Shown here piece by piece: positions 1 through 6,593 of a stretch of 19,246 bases of DNA. The notes under the pieces were generated by a model, which made no database searches, was not told the DNA's origin, and saw only the letters and a list, made by a program, of their open reading frames with translations. Each line of letters opens with the position of its first letter. Position 1 is the first letter of the stretch. Origin of the DNA: CAZBWE01 sp964568985. Lineage in GTDB: Bacteria; Planctomycetota; Phycisphaerae; Sedimentisphaerales; Anaerobacaceae. The DNA lies in the NCBI GenBank assembly GCA_964568985.1, contig CAZMSP010000032.1, positions 1 to 19,246 on the forward strand, given 5' to 3'. Position numbers and translations under genes: made by a program.

Positions 1-444
1 GACGGCTGTTTCCGCGACCTGGCAAGTATACACGGCACATATCGCAAAGTTACCGAAACGATACCGGCTGTGCAGCTTATAGGTGAGTTTCTCAAAGAAA
101 TCGGCGTAGTAAAAGTCCGATGGCTGCTGGATAGCCCCGTCTCCAACAGTGGGCGATTAAAAACTTTGATTGGTGAGCTGGCTGAGAAAAACAACTGGCA
201 CGGATTCGACCCTTCGACTCCCTCGACCGTGCTCGGGACAAGTGCGCTCAGGGCAGGCAAGCTCACCGCAGGCTGGGAAATCGAACTTTTGTTAAGCCCT
301 GATTATGAACTGATAAAAACAGAAGAAATTGTCGCCAGCAGTGACAGTGTGGTGCTTGATGGCTGCAAAAAATGGCTCAACTTGGCAACGGAGATAATAA
401 AGCAAAAGCTGTCCTCCGCCAAAGTGATAGATTTATCCGCCTGA
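1..444 (+). CDS. DUF434/DUF5616-type protein, 3' part only
   Basis: The frame is open from base 1, so the gene starts left of the window; the GTG at 70 is internal. The 147 visible residues begin DGCFRDLASIHGTYRKV and continue with RWLLDSPVSNSGRLK and SSDSVVLDGCKKWLNLA, which I recognise as the conserved core of the DUF434/DUF5616 family. Its function is unknown; the Asp-rich layout suggests a nuclease-like fold, but that is inference. Between NNWH and WEIELLLSPD there is a block of about 24 residues (202-273), rich in Ser, Thr, Pro and Gly, that the family normally lacks. Its DNA looks like a dispersed repeat (see findings). The stop codon lies in the loop of a second short repeat hairpin (432-456), so the last residues may also come from repeat sequence. 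The family call is good; the role is not known. Confidence 0.8.
   Translation, partial: DGCFRDLASIHGTYRKVTETIPAVQLIGEFLKEIGVVKVRWLLDSPVSNSGRLKTLIGELAEKNNWHGFDPSTPSTVLGTSALRAGKLTAGWEIELLLSPDYELIKTEEIVASSDSVVLDGCKKWLNLATEIIKQKLSSAKVIDLSA
202..273 (+). repeat. In-frame repeat insertion in the DUF434-type gene
   Basis: These 72 bases (24 codons) encode GFDPSTPSTVLGTSALRAGK and a few more residues in the middle of an otherwise normal family sequence. The DNA contains TTCGACCCTTCGACTCCC, GCTCAGGGCAGGCAAGC and AGCTCACCGCAGG. The last 13-mer also occurs at 16955-16967 inside the nrnA insertion. GGCAGGCAA also recurs near 1340, 4271 and 13531. Length divisible by three and intact flanks argue for a tolerated insertion; the boundaries are approximate. 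Confidence 0.6.
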
Positions 445-456
445 GGCGGATTTATC
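432..456. repeat. Short hairpin repeat, copy 1
   Basis: TTTATCCGCC, a four-base centre, then GCGGATTTATC. Copy 2 at 944-968 is identical except for the central four bases (21 of 25 match). The TGA stop of the DUF434-type gene lies in the centre of copy 1. Confidence 0.7.
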
Positions 457-469
457 CTAAAATCATCAT

Positions 470-502
470 AAAAAAGGGCCGTGGGTTAATTAACCCACGG
501 CC
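470..502 (-). terminator. Perfect 26-base palindrome with a T run on the minus strand
   Basis: Bases 477-502 form a perfect palindrome (arm GGCCGTGGGTTAA, 13 bases). Read on the minus strand it is followed within two bases by a run of six T (plus-strand A at 470-475), so it should terminate transcription from the small membrane-protein gene that ends at 619. On the plus strand it is followed by AACCGTTGCT, which is not T-rich, so it is a weaker intrinsic terminator for the DUF434-type gene. Confidence 0.75.
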
Positions 503-570
503 AACCGTTGCTACATATACACCCCCCCAATTGAGTATTGAATTATGTGTATGTCAGCAATTAAAACAAT

Positions 571-600
571 AGGTTCGACAAGCTCACTACAAGTTCGGCA
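571..600 (+). repeat. Dispersed repeat fragment (GGTTCGAC type)
   Basis: AGGTTCGACAAGCTCAC is followed by TACAAGTTCGGCA. It aligns with one gap to GGTTCGACCGAGCTCAC in the nrnA insertion at 16945-16961. It lies between the terminator and the stop codon of the small membrane-protein gene. Confidence 0.5.
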
Positions 601-618
601 AAAGAGCAGGGTTGCTAC

Positions 619-894
619 TTAGCTGTCAGTTTGAAGCTGTCTCTCATCGAGTTTTTGTTTGAGAATCTTGCCGGCGCGCAAGGCAGCTTCCTTACCAAAA
701 TCTATGCACTTGTGCATCCCCGAATTAAAGGATTTGGCAAATTCGTCAGATTTTAATGCCGAAAATGCAAAGCTTTTTTCGCAGGATTTAGAGCTTTGGT
801 TCTCAGGCACCGGCGCAATGCAATAGATTGCAGTGGCGAAGCCGGCAAAATAGACTATGAGCAGAAATATGACTTTCACTCTCCATCCCCTCAT
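619..894 (-). CDS. Small single-span membrane or secreted hypothetical protein
   Basis: This 91-residue protein is not assigned to a family. Basic residues (MRGWRVK) precede one hydrophobic stretch at about residues 8-27, either a membrane anchor or an uncleaved signal. The rest is polar with two Cys (38, 63) and a basic, helix-prone C-terminus (GKILKQKLDERQLQ), probably outside the membrane. The start is well supported: AAGGGAGG precedes the ATG by about 9 bases on the minus strand. A strong terminator-like palindrome follows the stop at 470-502, so it looks like a single-gene unit. Small size and lack of recognised homologues leave some doubt. Confidence 0.6.
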   Translation of the reverse strand: MRGWRVKVIFLLIVYFAGFATAIYCIAPVPENQSSKSCEKSFAFSALKSDEFAKSFNSGMHKCIDFGKEAALRAGKILKQKLDERQLQTDS

Positions 895-928
895 TAAGAA
901 ATCCTCCCTTCCGAGTGTAAAAATTTTA

Positions 929-968
929 TTCGCCGTAGGCGAATTTATCCGCCAAGAGCGGATTTATC
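929..968. repeat. Two adjacent short hairpin repeats, copy 2 of the 432-456 type
   Basis: TTCGCC-GTA-GGCGAA (929-943) directly abuts TTTATCCGCC-AAGA-GCGGATTTATC (944-968). The second unit matches 432-456 except in the centre. Confidence 0.7.
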
Positions 969-1256
969 AGCCGTCCCCCCTAACCGGCCTTTGAATTTAG
1001 CTGCTGCCGCTCGATGTTTCACTATTAAATACTTAAGATAAAAATGCCGCTATGCCAAATAGAAAATGCGAAAATATACTGGATTTGAGCAAAAATTAAC
1101 AAAAATAAGCATATTTTGACTACCATTTTTGGGATTGAAAAAAGGGTGATTCCTTTGCACACTTCTTCATCCATACGGAGATTTAAGTATAACAGCGCTG
1201 ATGATGTGGTAGTATAGAAAAATTTTCCTGAGAAGCGCAAGATAATTGGTGGGCTG

Positions 1257-1291
1257 ACTCGTCTCGGCAAAGGCATCGAGCCGAAGCAGAA
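1257..1291. repeat. Dispersed repeat matching the THEP1-type gene insertion
   Basis: ACTCGTCTCGGCAAAGGC is followed by ATCGAGCCGAAGCAGAAA. Bases 15535-15570, inside a coding region, begin with the same ACTCGTCTCGGC, continue with a small palindrome, then CGAGCCGTAGCCGGAAA. Finding the same element between genes and within a gene supports a mobile or spreading repeat. Confidence 0.55.
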
Positions 1292-1362
1292 AGCCTATCC
1301 TACCAATAACAAAAAATGGCAGCGCTAAATCTGCCAGACAAGCGGCAGGCAAGTGCGAGTTA

Positions 1363-2604
1363 TTAACGTCTTGTGTGTGTTCGGCGGCGCCGAGAAGCAA
1401 GACGCGCCCTTTTGGCAGTTGGACGCCTGCCTCTGTGCAGCCCCAACAGCGGTTTCGGCGTAACGAGTTTGGTGTAGGTAAAGCCGGCACATTCCACCGG
1501 GGTGAATTCGCGTCCTATGAATCTTTCAATACGACGAAGGTACTTTTGCTCATCGCGGGAGACAAAGGTAAAGGCGTCTCCCGTGACTTCGGCGCGGCCT
1601 GTACGGCCTATGCGATGAATGTAATCTTCCGGATTGACGGGGACGTCGAAATTGATGACGTGCGAGATTCCGGTAACATCGATGCCGCGGGCGGCGACAT
1701 CGGTTGCAACCATAACGCGGTATTTGCCGCCTTTGAAGCCATCCATTGCACGCTCGCGCTGGCTCTGGTTGCGGCCTGAGTGTATCGCCACCGATGCAAT
1801 GCCTGCCCGCTCAAGGTGTCGGTTAATCTTGTCCGCGCCGCGCTTGGTGCGGGAAAAGAGCAGCACACTGGACAAGTGGGCGCCGCTGAGCAGGTGCAAA
1901 AGAAAACTAATTTTCTGTTCTGTCTCGACGAGATAGATATATTGTGTGATTGTTTCGATGGGGTTTCGCGGCCTGCCAATCTGAATCATTACAGGCGATT
2001 TCTGGACACCCGCGGCCAGCGTGCTTATTTCCGGAGTTACTGTGGCTGAAAAGAGCATAGTCTGGCGATTTTTGGGCACAGCGGCGATGATTTTTCGCAC
2101 ATCCATAATGAAACCCATATCGAGCATTCGGTCGGCCTCATCGAGAACGAGCACTTCAATATGCCTAAAGTTTATGGTCCGTCGCTGCATGTGGTCGAGG
2201 AGTCGGCCGGGTGTTGCAACAACGATGTCAACGCCGTGATGAAGTGCGTTAAACTGCCCCTTGATACTCACACCGCCATAAACGGCGAGCGTATGCAAAT
2301 GCAGGAATCGGCCATAGCGGAGTATGAACTTTTCGATTTGCACTGCCAGCTCACGGGTCGGGGTAAGAATAAGCGACCTGATAACTCTCCTTTTTTTTGA
2401 CGGGTGTTCGTGGCTTAGCCGGTTCAGGATGGGCAGGACAAAGGCGGCGGTCTTGCCCGTGCCGGTCTGGGCGCAGCCGATAATGTCCCTGCCGGCAATT
2501 GCGGCAGGAATCACCTGTGACTGAACTTCGGTGGGAGCGGTGTAGCCGGCAGCAAGAATACCCTGCACCAGCGGGTCGGAGAGACCAAATGTTTTGAATG
2601 GCAT
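1363..2604 (-). CDS. rhlE: DEAD-box ATP-dependent RNA helicase, RhlE type
   Basis: This 413-residue protein has all the superfamily 2 motifs in order: Q motif glutamine (28), motif I AQTGTGKT (45-52), PTREL (82-86), TPGR (131-134), DEAD (155-158), SAT (186-188), a motif IV block around LLFSRTKRGADKI, VATDVAARGIDV (299-310) and HRIGRTGR (330-337). It unwinds RNA duplexes with ATP in the cytoplasm, typically in ribosome assembly or RNA decay and often in the cold. The C-terminal tail from about 390 is very basic (RASRRRRTHTRR-like), as in RhlE proteins, and probably binds RNA. AGGAT about 8 bases before the ATG is the likely ribosome site. It lies 91 bases downstream of the aminotransferase gene on the same strand with a hairpin between, so it may have its own promoter. 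The call is firm; the RhlE subgroup is likely. Confidence 0.95.
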   Translation of the reverse strand: MPFKTFGLSDPLVQGILAAGYTAPTEVQSQVIPAAIAGRDIIGCAQTGTGKTAAFVLPILNRLSHEHPSKKRRVIRSLILTPTRELAVQIEKFILRYGRFLHLHTLAVYGGVSIKGQFNALHHGVDIVVATPGRLLDHMQRRTINFRHIEVLVLDEADRMLDMGFIMDVRKIIAAVPKNRQTMLFSATVTPEISTLAAGVQKSPVMIQIGRPRNPIETITQYIYLVETEQKISFLLHLLSGAHLSSVLLFSRTKRGADKINRHLERAGIASVAIHSGRNQSQRERAMDGFKGGKYRVMVATDVAARGIDVTGISHVINFDVPVNPEDYIHRIGRTGRAEVTGDAFTFVSRDEQKYLRRIERFIGREFTPVECAGFTYTKLVTPKPLLGLHRGRRPTAKRARLASRRRRTHTRR

Positions 2605-2664
2605 CAGATAATCCTAACTGAAATTTCCTGTTTATATTTGCCGCAGCGGGGCTAAACAATTTTA

Positions 2665-2684
2665 CGTCGCCGTTGCCGGCGACG
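2665..2684. repeat. GC-rich hairpin between the aminotransferase gene and rhlE
   Basis: CGTCGCCG, loop TTGC, CGGCGACG: an 8-base perfect stem 12 bases past the aminotransferase stop codon. On the minus strand it is followed by TAAAATTGTTT, so it could be a weak terminator or a transcript-end stabiliser. It may instead be another of the short palindromic repeats of this region. Confidence 0.5.
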
Positions 2685-2695
2685 GCTAACCATAG

Positions 2696-3826
2696 TTAAA
2701 CGCCGGGCAAGTTCTTGTCCAGGACTTCTTTTAATGTCTTGCAGACAATCGCCACTTCATCCTTTGTTAGATTATTATAGAACGGCAGGGCAATGGTCCT
2801 CTCGCAGACGGATTCGGTTATCGGGAAATCGCCCTTTTTATAGCCAAATTGCTTAGCGATAAACGGCTGCAAGTGTACAGGAGGAAAGTAGTTGCTCACC
2901 TGAATACCCTTAGCATTCATATCCTGCAAAATTCTATCTCGTTGCCGGCCGGTAAATTCCTCAGCGAGCCGAACCACAAAGACAAACCAGCTAATATCGC
3001 AGCCATTCGGCTCAGTGGGCACCGTCAGCCGGTCATCTGCTGCCAATATTTCCTGATACCATTTTGCGACCTGCTTGCGTTTGGCCTTGATTTCTTTTAT
3101 TCTTGAAAGCTGCACAATTCCGAGCGCACAATTGATATCGCTTAGTCGAAAGTTATATCCCAACCGTTCGTGGCTTAGCCAACCATCACCTTTGCCTCTG
3201 CCCTGATTGCGAAGTGACACGCACATATCCGCTAAATTATCGTCGTCGGTCAAAATCATTCCGCCTTCGCCGGTGGTTATCTGCTTATTGGGATAAAAGG
3301 CAAACACGCTTATCTTGCCGAACGTTCCTACTTTTTTCCCAAATAATTTCGAGCCAAGTGCTTCGCAACTGTCCTCGATTACGACAAGACCGTGTTTTTC
3401 AGCGATTTCGCAGACTTTATCCATACCGGCGGGATTGCCGAAAACCTCAACCGGCAAAATAGCTTTCGTTTTATCAGTGATTTTAGATTCTATTTTTGCA
3501 GCGTCGATATTCAAACTTTCAGGTTCTATATCGACAAAAACTGGTTTTGCACCTGCCATCATAATTACGGTTGCAGAAGATATAAAGGTGAACGGCGTGG
3601 TAATGACCTCATCACCCTGCCCAATTCCAAGAGCCAGCATACATAAAAACAAACCGCTTGTTCCGCTATTGACAGCAACCGCCCGCTTTGTGCCGATGTA
3701 TTTAGAAAAAACATTTTCAAATTCCGCCAGTTTTGGGCCGAGTGAAAGATTAGGACTTCGTAGTACCGCACAGACTGCTTCGATTTCTTTTTCGGTGATA
3801 TCTGGCCGAGATAAATATATCTGCAT
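2696..3826 (-). CDS. PLP-dependent sugar aminotransferase, DegT/DnrJ/EryC1/StrS family
   Basis: The 376-residue length is normal for the family. Visible features are NSGTSGL (53-59) for phosphate binding, TTPFTFISS (76-84), EDSCEALGS (151-159) with the Asp that pairs with the PLP pyridine nitrogen (D152), and FYPNKQITTGEGG (177-189), where K181 should form the Schiff base. RNQGRGKG and YNFRLSDINCALG follow. Members transfer an amino group, usually from glutamate, to a keto-sugar nucleotide for surface polysaccharide or glycan modification. The exact substrate cannot be read from sequence, and no other sugar-nucleotide genes are nearby. AGGAGC ahead of the ATG supports the start. Family call firm, substrate unknown. 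Confidence 0.93.
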   Translation of the reverse strand: MQIYLSRPDITEKEIEAVCAVLRSPNLSLGPKLAEFENVFSKYIGTKRAVAVNSGTSGLFLCMLALGIGQGDEVITTPFTFISSATVIMMAGAKPVFVDIEPESLNIDAAKIESKITDKTKAILPVEVFGNPAGMDKVCEIAEKHGLVVIEDSCEALGSKLFGKKVGTFGKISVFAFYPNKQITTGEGGMILTDDDNLADMCVSLRNQGRGKGDGWLSHERLGYNFRLSDINCALGIVQLSRIKEIKAKRKQVAKWYQEILAADDRLTVPTEPNGCDISWFVFVVRLAEEFTGRQRDRILQDMNAKGIQVSNYFPPVHLQPFIAKQFGYKKGDFPITESVCERTIALPFYNNLTKDEVAIVCKTLKEVLDKNLPGV

Positions 3827-3989
3827 AATAAAAGCTCCTGATTAAAAAGTGCACAAGCCCATAACAACATTGGTGCACACGAGCAACTAACAAAATTATA
3901 CGGCCTGTAGCCGATAAATCAAGACTTTTAACCGAGGTGTTTATAGGACGCAGGATTGCGCAAACAGCTCTCTATTGGCTGCTCAGTTG

Positions 3990-4003
3990 GAAATTAGAAT
4001 TTC
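3990..4003. promoter_or_regulatory. Small palindrome in the divergent region before the HTH gene
   Basis: GAAATT-AG-AATTTC is a perfect 6-base inverted repeat about 70 bases upstream of the HTH-receiver gene and on the shared side of the divergent aminotransferase gene. It could be an operator for the HTH protein; this is inference from position and symmetry only. Confidence 0.25.
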
Positions 4004-4074
4004 TATGTTAAACAGCACTGATTTGAAGCCGAATATGACTACGGCCTTAATACATACTCGGTAGGAATTAAAAG

Positions 4075-4653
4075 ATGGCAAAAGGAAAAGACGTACTGAC
4101 AACAGGCGATGTGGCAAAGATTTGCCACGTTGCTCCAAGAACTGTTTCGAAGTGGTTTGATAGCGGCCAACTAAAAGGTTATCGCATACCTGGCAGCAAG
4201 GACAGGCGAATACCTGTCAGCGAGCTGATTCGATTTATGAAAGTTCATAATATACCTGCCGATACACTTCCGGCAGGCAAACTAAGGGTTCTTGTCGTGG
4301 ACAGTGACGGCAGTGCCGCATCAGCTCTGTCTGATATATTGCGAAACAAGGCTGATTACGAAGTGCAAATTGCTCGGAGCAATTTTGAGACTGGTACAAT
4401 CGCACAGAAATTTGCTCCGCATGTTCTATTAGTAAGTCTTTTCGCCGAAGATATAGATGCAACAGAAATCTGCAGGAGTCTCCGTGCGGATGAGGACTTG
4501 CAGACTGTTAAAATGATAGTTATTGCCAACCAATTAAGCAGTTCTGAATCAGCCGCATTGCTGCAGAAAGGCTTTGACGATTTTATCTCCAACCCTGCTG
4601 ATGGCCCCGAAGTTATCAAGAAAATAGAACAGGCAACCGCGATTATCTATTAG
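4075..4653 (+). CDS. MerR/excisionase-like HTH fused to a degenerate receiver domain
   Basis: This 192-residue protein has two parts. Residues 8-58 (LTTGDVAKICHVAPRTVSKWFDSGQL, then YRIPGSKDRRIPVSELIRFM) are a winged helix-turn-helix of the MerR/excisionase type, which binds DNA. Residues 70-190 follow the response-regulator receiver layout (RVLVVDSDGS with D76 and D78). However, the phospho-acceptor Asp is Ser121 (HVLLVSLFAEDID), the conserved Thr/Ser is Ala151 and the conserved Lys before the last Pro is Asn173. I therefore expect a receiver that is not phosphorylated and acts as a binding or dimerisation module. HTH-first receiver fusions are common in Planctomycetota as I recall. A GGTAGGA sequence precedes the ATG. 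It is transcribed away from the aminotransferase gene and meets the anti-sigma gene end to end; its target is unknown. Confidence 0.85.
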   Translation: MAKGKDVLTTGDVAKICHVAPRTVSKWFDSGQLKGYRIPGSKDRRIPVSELIRFMKVHNIPADTLPAGKLRVLVVDSDGSAASALSDILRNKADYEVQIARSNFETGTIAQKFAPHVLLVSLFAEDIDATEICRSLRADEDLQTVKMIVIANQLSSSESAALLQKGFDDFISNPADGPEVIKKIEQATAIIY

Positions 4654-4694
4654 TACTACGGACAATAAACAGTGGCTTTGTCCTTCTGCGATAT

Positions 4695-5231
4695 TCACTT
4701 TTTCGTTTTATCCTGGAGCATTTGCGCCTGCAGCATTATTAACATGTCGGGACTGACCGTCGTAATACGCAAATCGCTGAAAATTACTCTATACTTGCCA
4801 TTTGGAAGTTTCCAGTGCATGAGCATCGTAAATCCGTCCCCCCGGTTGGTGCTATCACCATAATACACAATATCCTTTCCTTCCTTAAGCAGTCCCTCGT
4901 ATATTACCGCCATGTTTGTGAGCATATCGCTCCTGCCGATATTCTCGCGAGCCAGAGAATATTCTATCGCCTCAACTATATCACCGCCTGTTGAACCTTT
5001 AGGACCAAAGAAATTAGCGCCGAGAATTATCGTTATAATTATTACTGCCGCAGCAGCAAGCCTGCTTACTCTCAAATCAATCATAATTCTGATAGTATTC
5101 ATCCCCATTCTATGCGCACGAAGCTGCTGCGGAATTTGTCGCTTCACATCCTCGGTAAGACCGGGGCGAACTGATTCTGTCATCCGCTCTGACAATTTAT
5201 TCAATAATTTTTCAAGCTTTTCTTTTTCCAT
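4695..5231 (-). CDS. Probable membrane-anchored anti-sigma factor
   Basis: The protein has 178 residues. An N-terminal helix-prone cytoplasmic part (1-55) is followed by one membrane span at about 57-72 (SRLAAAAVIIITIILGANFF) and an extracytoplasmic domain of about 100 residues containing GDGFTMLMHWKLPNGKYRVIFSD. I see no zinc-binding HxxxCxxC motif. The call rests on position, with the start only 34 bases downstream of the sigma-factor stop on the same strand, and on the overall plan, which is common for sigma partners in Phycisphaerae. It would hold the sigma factor at the membrane and release it on a signal. Sequence similarity alone would not prove this. Confidence 0.6.
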   Translation of the reverse strand: MEKEKLEKLLNKLSERMTESVRPGLTEDVKRQIPQQLRAHRMGMNTIRIMIDLRVSRLAAAAVIIITIILGANFFGPKGSTGGDIVEAIEYSLARENIGRSDMLTNMAVIYEGLLKEGKDIVYYGDSTNRGDGFTMLMHWKLPNGKYRVIFSDLRITTVSPDMLIMLQAQMLQDKTKK

Positions 5232-5265
5232 CGCACTGTCCTTTTTTCTTTAGTCAGTGTTACTT

Positions 5266-5886
5266 TCAGATAATATCCTCTCTCAATACTTTTAACGCCC
5301 TGCTTAGTCTGCTTTTGAAAGTGCCTTTCCTTACGCCTGCTGCTTCGGCGGCTTCAACAATAGTTAAGTTCTGTAAATAATGTAAAACAACCGCCTGCCT
5401 CATTTTCATTGGCAGCCGTGCAATAGCTTCCTCTAACTTTTCCAGCTGCTCTTCATCCTCAGATTTGTCTGAGTTAGCTGTGCTGCTAACCGGCACATCA
5501 AATCCTTCGATACTTATTGCCTTTTTGCCCTTATTCCTTCGCCAGTACAGCCTCGAAGCATTTCCTGCAATCCTATACAGCCAGCTCTTTAACGCTTTTC
5601 CATCCTGCAATTGGCCTATACGGTTCCAGGTCTGGAGGAAAATTTCCTGCGTCAGGTCTTCGCTGGCCTGGTGATTATGGCCAAGCCGTCTCATATACAA
5701 ATATATCTGCTGGTAGTATGAATCAACAAGCTCCGCTGCTGCTGCACGGTCACCCGACCTCAATCGAGAAACAAGCAAATCCTGCTTTTGTTCCTCATTT
5801 TCGTGGTTCCTATCGGGATTTTGCTGCACATTTATAAGATGCGCAAGTTCTGCTGCCTGTTCCGTAAATTTTACCTTTTTTGACAT
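5266..5886 (-). CDS. ECF-type RNA polymerase sigma factor
   Basis: This 206-residue protein carries a region 2 block from about residue 40 (LLVSRLRSGDRAAAAELVDS, then IYLYMRRLGHNHQASEDLTQEIFLQTW and SWLYRIAGNASRLYWRR). Region 4 follows (EEAIARLPMKMRQAVVLHYLQNLTIVEAAEAAGVRKGTFKSRLSRALKVLRE), whose helix-turn-helix reads the -35 element. It directs RNA polymerase to a small regulon. The first 35 residues are polar and not conserved. A promoter with TTGTAA, 17 bases and TATACT lies just upstream. The ribosome site before the chosen ATG is weak, so a slightly later start is possible. It forms an operon with the probable anti-sigma gene. Confidence 0.92.
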   Translation of the reverse strand: MSKKVKFTEQAAELAHLINVQQNPDRNHENEEQKQDLLVSRLRSGDRAAAAELVDSYYQQIYLYMRRLGHNHQASEDLTQEIFLQTWNRIGQLQDGKALKSWLYRIAGNASRLYWRRNKGKKAISIEGFDVPVSSTANSDKSEDEEQLEKLEEAIARLPMKMRQAVVLHYLQNLTIVEAAEAAGVRKGTFKSRLSRALKVLREDII

Positions 5887-5912
5887 TATTTTCGCCCGGA
5901 TTAGCTAAAGAC

Positions 5913-5941
5913 AGTATAGCTAAAATCTGATTTTTTTACAA
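5913..5941 (-). promoter_or_regulatory. Promoter of the sigma-factor operon
   Basis: On the minus strand TTGTAA (5936-5941) and TATACT (5913-5918) are 17 bases apart, giving a start site about 20 bases before the ATG. This is a housekeeping-type promoter; an autoregulated ECF promoter was not recognised. Confidence 0.55.
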
Positions 5942-5980
5942 CGTTAAAAGCTGACTGACAAACCGTCGCTATGGGAAGAA

Positions 5981-6008
5981 TTGTTAAATCCAGCGGTCAT
6001 GCTATAAT
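5981..6008 (+). promoter_or_regulatory. Promoter of the sixA-like gene
   Basis: TTGTTA (5981-5986), 16 bases, then a perfect TATAAT (6003-6008) preceded by TGC, an extended -10. The expected start is near 6015, about 29 bases before the ATG. Confidence 0.6.
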
Positions 6009-6043
6009 AGTCACATATAAATTCTGCCGAAGGGAGGTAAAAA

Positions 6044-6508
6044 ATGAAACTATATCTTGCCCAACACGCAAGAGCAGCTTCGGAAGAAGTAGACCCGCAA
6101 AGGCAATTGACTGAAGGAGGTCTGCGAGACATACAGAAAGTTGCCGAATTTATAAGGCCTCTAAATTTATGTGTTGATTATTTGTGGCACAGTGGAAAGA
6201 AACGCGCTGAGCAGACCGCCGAAGTCCTGGCTGATGCTATTAAGATAAATGAAGAGCACATCACCCGTGATGGCCTTGGCCCGAACGACGATGTTACGGC
6301 GTTAAAGGGCGAACTTGGCACCAGCCAGCAGGACATTATGATTGTCGGACATCTACCTTTTTTGGCCAAGCTAACATCGCTGCTTTTAGCCGGGTCAGCA
6401 TCAGCTAATACAGTCGCCTTCAAGCAAGCAGGTATCGTATGCCTTAACCATTCAGGCGGAGATCAATGGCAACTCGAATGGATGATAATACCAGAGCTTC
6501 TAATATAA
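6044..6508 (+). CDS. sixA: Phosphohistidine phosphatase, SixA-like
   Basis: The 154-residue length fits SixA of the histidine phosphatase superfamily. The catalytic loop reads LYLAQHARAASEE: the nucleophile H8 is kept, but the usual RHG is QHA. Other expected parts are present: DPQRQLTEGG, HSGKKRAEQTAEVL with R54, and MIVGHLPFLAKL with the second catalytic H103. SixA removes phosphate from histidine of phosphotransfer proteins in the cytoplasm. An Arg-to-Gln change in the loop occurs in some SixA relatives, so activity is still possible, but the substrate is uncertain. GGGAGG lies 7 bases before the ATG and supports the start. A repeat fragment and a strong terminator follow, so it is a single-gene unit. 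Confidence 0.85.
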   Translation: MKLYLAQHARAASEEVDPQRQLTEGGLRDIQKVAEFIRPLNLCVDYLWHSGKKRAEQTAEVLADAIKINEEHITRDGLGPNDDVTALKGELGTSQQDIMIVGHLPFLAKLTSLLLAGSASANTVAFKQAGIVCLNHSGGDQWQLEWMIIPELLI

Positions 6509-6518
6509 AACCTTTTAT

Positions 6519-6544
6519 GGTCATACTGAGCGAAGCGAAGTACT
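6519..6544 (+). repeat. Dispersed repeat fragment (CATACTGAGCGAAGCGAAG type)
   Basis: GGTCATACTGAGCGAAGCG is followed by AAGTACT directly after the sixA-like gene. The GAGCGAAGCG core is also in the large structured repeat at 16057-16066. I recognise this sequence type as a short dispersed repeat in many environmental genomes. Confidence 0.5.
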
Positions 6545-6555
6545 TTCATATTTAG

Positions 6556-6579
6556 CCCCACGTTGCACGTGGGGTTTTT
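6556..6579 (+). terminator. Rho-independent terminator after the sixA-like gene
   Basis: CCCCACGT, loop TGC, ACGTGGGG, then TTTTT: a perfect 8-base GC-rich stem with a three-base loop and a T run. Confidence 0.85.
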
Positions 6580-6593
6580 GCCTTCTATTATTT

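Larger units (their letters stand above)
895..1362. other. 468-base gene-free stretch with repeats
   Basis: No convincing gene is seen. Bases 929-968 hold two adjacent short hairpins (TTCGCC-GTA-GGCGAA, then the 944-968 repeat). Bases 1257-1291 hold a repeat shared with the THEP1-type gene insertion. Near 1331-1348 CTGCC and GGCAG form a small inverted repeat just downstream of rhlE. The 1030-1200 part is AT-rich. The promoter of the small membrane-protein gene should lie at the left end, but I could not pick it out. Confidence 0.6.

Noticed and set aside
522..530. Run of seven C
   Set aside because: A homopolymer in non-coding DNA with no gene disrupted; possibly a sequencing weak point but nothing more.
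372..572. Plus-strand frame of 66 codons
   Set aside because: It overlaps the DUF434-type gene and runs through the terminator palindrome; a by-product of repeat sequence.
571..590. GGTTCGAC, reminiscent of a tRNA T-loop
   Set aside because: No matching acceptor, D or anticodon arms are nearby; it belongs to the dispersed repeats.
1025..1276. Minus-strand frame of 83 codons with a hydrophobic end
   Set aside because: No ribosome site, AT-rich low-complexity end, and overlap with a dispersed repeat; composition explains the hydrophobic stretch.
1375..1779. Plus-strand open frame of 134 codons
   Set aside because: Antisense to rhlE motifs IV-VI and without a ribosome site.
3315..3845. Plus-strand open frame of 176 codons
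   Set aside because: It lies antisense to the aminotransferase gene, whose motifs are complete, and its translation is low-complexity with no family signal.
4255..4277. CCTGCCG / CGGCAGG hairpin inside the HTH-receiver gene
   Set aside because: It looks like the other repeats, but the linker between the two domains does not seem longer than usual, so an insertion is not supported.
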